Source of the DNA: Micrococcales bacterium
GTDB lineage: Bacteria; Actinomycetota; Actinomycetes; S36-B12; UBA10799
NCBI GenBank assembly: GCA_016703125.1
Contig: JADJCR010000003.1
Location: 414,688 to 478,687 of the forward strand
Direction of reading: 5' to 3'
DNA length: 64,000 nucleotides
In this document: positions 59,968 to 64,000 of the stretch, in pieces
Layout of the letters: each line of letters begins with the position of its first letter
Position numbering within the stretch: the stretch's first letter is position 1
Translations under genes and position numbers: made by a program
The notes under the pieces: model-generated
The model's input: only the letters and a program-made list of their open reading frames with translations
What the model was told of the DNA's origin: nothing
The model's database searches: none

Positions 59968-60797
59968 CCGGCACGATCGTCGACTTCCCGGCTGGGGTGA
60001 TCCAGGGCAGCGGCACGGTGGTGCGGGTGATCGACCTCGGCGACCGGTCCGGCGTCATCACCGACCGCACGCCGTTCCACCCGGTGGACCCGACCTGGCC
60101 CGACCAGCCGGCCGACGAGGGAACCCTTGACACAGTGCCGCTGGCCGACTGCCTGGTGGGCGCCATCGCTGCGGACGGCACGGTCAGCGTGGGTGAGGAC
60201 ATCGGTGCCCGTCGCGGGGACCCGGATCACGAGTGGGTGGTCGTGCACGTCCTCGCCGGTGGTGCCCCACAGCCCGGGGCGGTCGTGGACCTGCAGGTGG
60301 ATGCGGCGCGGCGGGTGGCGTTGAGCCGGGCTCACACCGGTTGCCACGTCTCCGCTCTGGCGTTGAACAGCGTCGTCGCCGACCTGTGGCGCAAGGAGGT
60401 CGCGCTCGACGGGATCGGCAATCCGGACTTCGACCGGATCGCGCTGACCTCGTCGAGGATGGTCGCGGACGAGGCCCGCGACACCTACCGGCTCGGCAAG
60501 TCGCTGCGGAAGAAGGGTTTCGACACCGCGGGTCTGCTGGCACAACTCGACGACCTGCCGCAGCGGGTCGAGGCGAAGGTCCGGGAGTGGATGCGGGCGG
60601 ACGCCTCGGTGGACATCGAAACGGAAGGGCCGCACCTGACCGACATGCGGTACTGGTGCTGCCACGTCCCCGAAGGAACCTTCCGCATCGCGTGCGGTGG
60701 CACCCACGTCACGTCGCTGCGCGAACTCGGTGCACTGTCGGTGCGATACGAGCAGCCCGACGAGTCGACCCTGGTGGCGGTGACCACCGTCGGATAG
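59964..60797 (+). CDS. AlaX-like editing-domain metal-dependent hydrolase
   Basis: A 277-residue protein with the alanyl-tRNA synthetase editing fold. The zinc ligands are all present: H124 and H128 in AHTGCH, and C244 and H248 in CGGTH. Free-standing AlaX proteins remove serine or glycine from mischarged tRNA(Ala). GTG 59964 overlaps the zinc-ribbon gene stop. Its place in this operon, beside a tRNA gene and an RNB nuclease, fits tRNA quality control, which is inference. Confidence 0.88.
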   Translation: MTGTIVDFPAGVIQGSGTVVRVIDLGDRSGVITDRTPFHPVDPTWPDQPADEGTLDTVPLADCLVGAIAADGTVSVGEDIGARRGDPDHEWVVVHVLAGGAPQPGAVVDLQVDAARRVALSRAHTGCHVSALALNSVVADLWRKEVALDGIGNPDFDRIALTSSRMVADEARDTYRLGKSLRKKGFDTAGLLAQLDDLPQRVEAKVREWMRADASVDIETEGPHLTDMRYWCCHVPEGTFRIACGGTHVTSLRELGALSVRYEQPDESTLVAVTTVG

Positions 60798-60845
60798 GAC
60801 GGGGCTGCCGATGGGAGACCAACGGCGGACCCGCGGCACTACCGT

Positions 60846-62287
60846 GTGCGTGTGGCCCCGACCTACCTGTCCGCTCGCGTCCCGGTGGCGGAGTTGCTCG
60901 CCGGATTCGAACGCATCCGCGAGGAGTTGGAGGTCACCGAGGACTTCGGCCCGGCGGCCCAGCGCGAGGCGCAGGCTGCAGCGCGGTCATCCCACCGCAC
61001 CGATGTGAACGCCACCGAACTGCCCTTCGTGACGATCGACCCCGAGGGTGCGATGGATCTCGACCAGGCGGTGTTCATCCAGCGCCGCAGGCAGGGTTAC
61101 CGCGTTCACTACGCGATCGCCGATGTGCCCGGTTTCCTGACCCCGGGCAGTGACCTCGACGCCGAGGTCCGGCAGCGGGTCGTGACCCTGTACAGCCCCG
61201 ACCGGAAGGTGCCGCTGCACCCCACGGTGCTGTCCGAGGACGCCGCGAGTCTGCTTCCCGGCCGCGAGCGTCCGGCACTGGTGTGGCAACTGGACCTCGA
61301 CGGCTCCGGTGCACTCGAGGCCTCGCGTCTGCAGCGGGCGATGGTGCGCAGCCGCGCGAAGTTGTCGTACGAGCAGGTTCAGGCCGAGTTCGACGCCGAT
61401 CGAGCAGATGGGTCGCTGGGACTGCTGCGGGAGGTGGGCCAGCTGCTGCAGGAGCAGGAACGAGCCCGTGGGGAGTGTCGCTACCAGGTGCCGAGCAGGA
61501 GGTCGTCAGCGACGGCGGTTCCTTCCGGCTCGAGTTGCGGCGGCCGCTGGCGGTGGAGGACTGGAACGCGCAGATCTCCCTGCTGACCGGTCGGGCGGCA
61601 GCTTCCATGATGCTCGCCGGCGGGATCGGCATCCTGCGCACCATGCCTGCCCCGTCCGCCGCGGACATCGCACGGGTGCGCTCCGTGGCGAAGTCGCTGG
61701 CTGTGGACTGGCCTGACGGAGCTACCTACCCGCAGGTGATCGCCATGATGGATCCCACGGTTCCCGCCCAGGCAGCGTTCCTCAATGCCTGCGTGATCCT
61801 CTTGCGCGGGGCCGGCTACACCGCCTTCGCCGGGAAGGGTCCCGCGCTGTCGACACACTCCGCGGTCGCCGCCCCCTACGCGCATGTCACCGCCCCGTTG
61901 CGCCGGCTCGTGGACCGCTGGGGGCTGCAGATCTGCCTGTCGCTGTGCGAGGGGTCCGAGGTGCCCGGGTGGGTGCGCTCGAGTCTGGACACGCTGCCGG
62001 AGTTGATGGCCGACGGTGGTCGGCGGGCCCGCGCGCTGGAGCGGGCCAACGTCGACCTGGTTGAGGCCTTCGTCCTGCAGGACCGTGTGGGCGAGCACTT
62101 CGAGGCGGTCGTCCTCGACGTGCAGGAGTCGTCGAGCCGGGTGCAGTTGACGCAGCCGCCGGTGATCGCGCGGGTCGGGGAGCGGTTGCCGCTGGGGCGG
62201 CGAGTAGGACTGCAACTGGCACAAGTGGACATTCCGCAACGCTGTGTGCAATTCGTACCGATCGATCAGTCCGGTGGGTCTGTCTGA
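60846..62287 (+). CDS. RNB-domain ribonuclease (RNase II family), frameshifted as sequenced
   Basis: 3'-to-5' exoribonuclease. The N-terminal part has the catalytic RNB acid cluster FVTIDPEGAMDLDQAV and FLTPGSDLDAEVRQRV; the C-terminal part, in another frame, has GVSLPGAEQEVVSDGG, LMLAGGIGI-type and APYAHVTAPLRRLVDRWG segments. One G is missing in a G run near 61474 (cgtggggagtg), which restores the junction RARGGVSLPG. With the correction about 480 residues. GTG 60846 or GTG 60852 is the start; it follows the AlaX-like gene after 48 bp. Confidence 0.9.
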
Positions 62288-62553
62288 ACGGATGATTGTC
62301 CCTGATGCCGGTTGTCACCGGTCGCGCAGCCGGTCTAGAAATGAGGTACACGTTCGGCAGACCGGGAGGTACACACAGGGGCATCGAGGCCAAGTCATCG
62401 CTGAGGTGCGAGCACTGCGCTCGCCAACACAGGAGAGATCCAAGAGACGAGGCCGGATCCCCGCGGGAGTCCACGAAATCGCGGAGAAGCGATCAGGCGT
62501 TAACGCCACGCGGGCCCTCGGCAACTCACCACCTCCCCGTACTCCGAGCGTCC
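62288..62553 (+). other. Gene-free leader or possible small RNA before a strong terminator
   Basis: A 266-nt stretch between the RNB gene and a terminator. It encodes no convincing protein on either strand. It has a short direct repeat, gaggtacac, about 20 bases apart near 62345 and 62369. It may be a 3' UTR or a small RNA; no known RNA family is recognised. Confidence 0.35.
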
Positions 62554-62590
62554 GAGGGGCTCCTCTCACCCATACTGAGAGGAGCCCCTC
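62554..62590. terminator. Strong hairpin terminator
   Basis: A perfect 15-bp stem, gaggggctcctctca (62554-62568) with tgagaggagcccctc (62576-62590), a 7-nt loop, and the partly T-rich aacctttgtt after it. It may serve both the RNB gene and the convergent MerB-like gene. Confidence 0.88.
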
Positions 62591-62691
62591 AACCTTTGTT
62601 CTGGAGTGGCGCGAAGGCCTTTCACGGCGGGTGGTCCCCCTGGTCGTCGGAGGCCGCGTCGTGTTCGCGCTGAAGCCGCGGGCTGATCCTG

Positions 62692-63351
62692 TCACAGCCC
62701 CCAGAACGGCCCCGTGAGTCCGACCTCGCGGAAGTACTCGGCGGCCTCCGAGGGATCTCGGCGCACGTACCCCGGATCCAACCGCCCGGCGTACCAACTG
62801 CGGGCCAGCCGCCATAGAGTCGCCAGGTCCATGGTGTAACCGCGCTCATGGCCGGTGCTCTCCAACCAGGCGTCTATGCAGTCCATGGAACAGAACAGAC
62901 TCTGGTGGCTGCAGGTATGCACGACGTCATCCCAGATGTGCGCGGCCGGCACGAGGAAGTGGGCGATCTGGTCGCCATCAGGGGGAGCGTCGGTGCCGAC
63001 GTTCCATGCATGTGGCCTTGCACAGGCAGGGCAGCGCGTCGCCACCAGGACCGGGCTCTGTGCAGGCAGCAGGTGGGGCAGCGCGAAGGAATCCCACGCG
63101 CAACCGCCCCACCACAGTGTGGTTGCGCCCATAACCGAGAAGCCCAGAGGAATGGCGGCGAAGGGGTGTGCCATCGCGATCCGGTCGTCGGAGTCCAGGA
63201 CCAGATGCCGGGCACCGGCCAGCGCACGCAACCCCTCGGCCACCTCCGACTCGTTGGCGTCCAACCCGGTTGTCAGCGCTCCGGTGTCGGGGGGATGGCC
63301 CGTCCGTGCGAACGACTGGTAGACCGCGAGCCTGAGGGCCTCGACGTCCAT
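62692..63351 (-). CDS. Organomercurial lyase (MerB)-like protein
   Basis: A 219-residue protein of the alkylmercury lyase family. The three MerB catalytic positions appear to be kept: C84 and D87 in GGCAWDSF, and C147 in VVHTCSHQSLF; further cysteines follow (FCSMDC, CPAC). The N-terminal segment is a winged-helix-like domain. No merR, merA or mer transporter is nearby, so mercury resistance is not shown and another substrate is possible. The start is ATG 63351. Confidence 0.75.
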   Translation of the reverse strand: MDVEALRLAVYQSFARTGHPPDTGALTTGLDANESEVAEGLRALAGARHLVLDSDDRIAMAHPFAAIPLGFSVMGATTLWWGGCAWDSFALPHLLPAQSPVLVATRCPACARPHAWNVGTDAPPDGDQIAHFLVPAAHIWDDVVHTCSHQSLFCSMDCIDAWLESTGHERGYTMDLATLWRLARSWYAGRLDPGYVRRDPSEAAEYFREVGLTGPFWGL

Positions 63352-63505
63352 GCCCACAGTCTGCCGCGCGAGCCGTTGTGAGTCACCCTTCTTCGCCTGG
63401 GCGACTGGGCGCTCCGCGGCCAGACGCATCGGCCGCGCGAGCGTGCTGAATCTCGCACGCATCGTGACCATACTGAATGGGTCCGCCCAGCATCCGGAGG
63501 TCACG

Positions 63506-63946
63506 ATGAGCGTCCGCGTCGCCGCCATCGCGGCTGCAGCCCTGCTCAGTCTGGTGGCGGTGTTCCAGGTGGCACTGGTGTTCGGCGCGCCGTGGGGGGA
63601 GTACACCCAGGGCGGGGCGAACGTCGGTGTGTTGCCGGTCGAGGCTCGGGTGGTGGCGGCGGTCTCCGCCGTGCTGCTGGTGGTCATGGCCGCCGCGGTG
63701 CTGGCCAGGGTCGGGCTCGGCCCGCTGCGGTCGGCACCGCGTCGGCTGGTGACGGTGCTGGCTTGGTTCACCGCCGGTTACAGCGTTCTCGGATTGCTGG
63801 CGAACCTGGCCACACAATCTGACCGTGAGCGCATGCTGTGGGCTCCAGTCACCGCTGTCCTGGCGGTGTTGGTCCTCGTTGCTGTCATCGGCACGCGTGC
63901 GGGCCGTACACTCGAGGAGGCGAGTCGGTCGGACGGCCGCGGCTGA
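63506..63946 (+). CDS. Small multi-pass membrane protein
   Basis: A 146-residue protein with four helices: IAAAALLSLVAVFQVALVFG, VVAAVSAVLLVVMAAAVLA, LVTVLAWFTAGYSVLGLLAN and WAPVTAVLAVLVLVAVIGT. ATG 63506 has a good site (ggaggtcacg). The last nine codons overlap the 5' end of rnpB, and its promoter lies inside the gene. No function is recognised. Confidence 0.75.
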   Translation: MSVRVAAIAAAALLSLVAVFQVALVFGAPWGEYTQGGANVGVLPVEARVVAAVSAVLLVVMAAAVLARVGLGPLRSAPRRLVTVLAWFTAGYSVLGLLANLATQSDRERMLWAPVTAVLAVLVLVAVIGTRAGRTLEEASRSDGRG

Positions 63947-64000
63947 GAGGTCGAGGAAAGTCCGGACTCCACAGGGCAGGACGGTGGGTAACACCCACCC
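63919..64000 (+). ncRNA. rnpB: RNase P RNA, 5' part (3' end outside the window)
   Basis: The catalytic RNA that trims tRNA 5' leaders. The conserved 5' region is clear: cggacggccgcggctgag, then GAGGAAAGTCCGGACTCCAC followed by AGGGCAGGACGGTGGG and the start of the P7-P8 region. The 5' end is placed near 63919, after a -10-like TACACT at 63907-63912. The gene runs off the right edge. Confidence 0.95.

Overview
The window is a GC-rich (roughly 70 %) stretch of an actinobacterial chromosome (Actinomycetota). The evidence is the gene content: DUF222/HNH (13E12-type), DUF3145, DUF3052 and DUF4190 proteins, a homodimeric AceE, hrcA followed by the dnaJ2-type chaperone gene, a catalytically degraded cytidine-deaminase-like gene between the CorC-type gene and era, and many GTG starts with ATGA-type overlaps. 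No genus can be named from the sequence alone. Almost everything is core housekeeping; no phage, insertion sequence, CRISPR array or origin is recognisable.

Layout. 1-5.7 kb: leuS (5' truncated), degV-like, plsY, an HNH nuclease-like gene and comEA. 5.7-15 kb: comEC, holA, lepA, rpsT, an acyl-CoA synthetase, hemW and membrane proteins. 15.9-26 kb: the CIRCE-controlled hrcA-dnaJ-rsmE-HIT-phoH-ybeY-corC-cdd-like-era run, then recO and uppS. 26-35 kb: an orphan metal-binding lipoprotein, glyS, dus, a DUF218 protein, dgt, a repeat array with an 82-nt poly-G run, and dnaG. 35-46 kb: a GH3 glucosidase, an apbE/response regulator/kinase operon, small secreted proteins, a CPBP protein, a metalloprotease-like lipoprotein and tRNA-Asn and tRNA-Met. 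46-54.6 kb: a CHAP protein, DUF3445, DUF3145, and an unusual locus joining a subtilisin-like domain, a W/R-rich decapeptide repeat and a membrane histidine kinase, followed by a receiver-only regulator and a CoA-transferase-like gene. 54.6-64 kb: aceE, DUF3052, tRNA-Val, a nif3-like/zinc-ribbon/AlaX-like/RNB operon, a MerB-like gene and the start of rnpB.

The most unusual locus is 49.0-54.6 kb. A subtilisin-like domain with an intact catalytic triad but no visible signal peptide carries 15 copies of SRRWA at about ten-residue spacing and reads in frame into a sensor kinase. The kinase has its own good ribosome-binding site and start, so the fusion may be real or may come from one missing base.

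Reading quality matters here. At least ten conserved genes or gene ends (lepA, the YciC-like gene, the metal-binding lipoprotein, glyS, dus, the DUF218 gene, the 43.9-kb secreted protein, the RNB gene) carry one-base gains or losses, mostly in short C or G runs; lepA also lacks about 30 codons. This points to sequence or assembly error rather than mass gene decay. Broken genes are annotated over their full inferred span.
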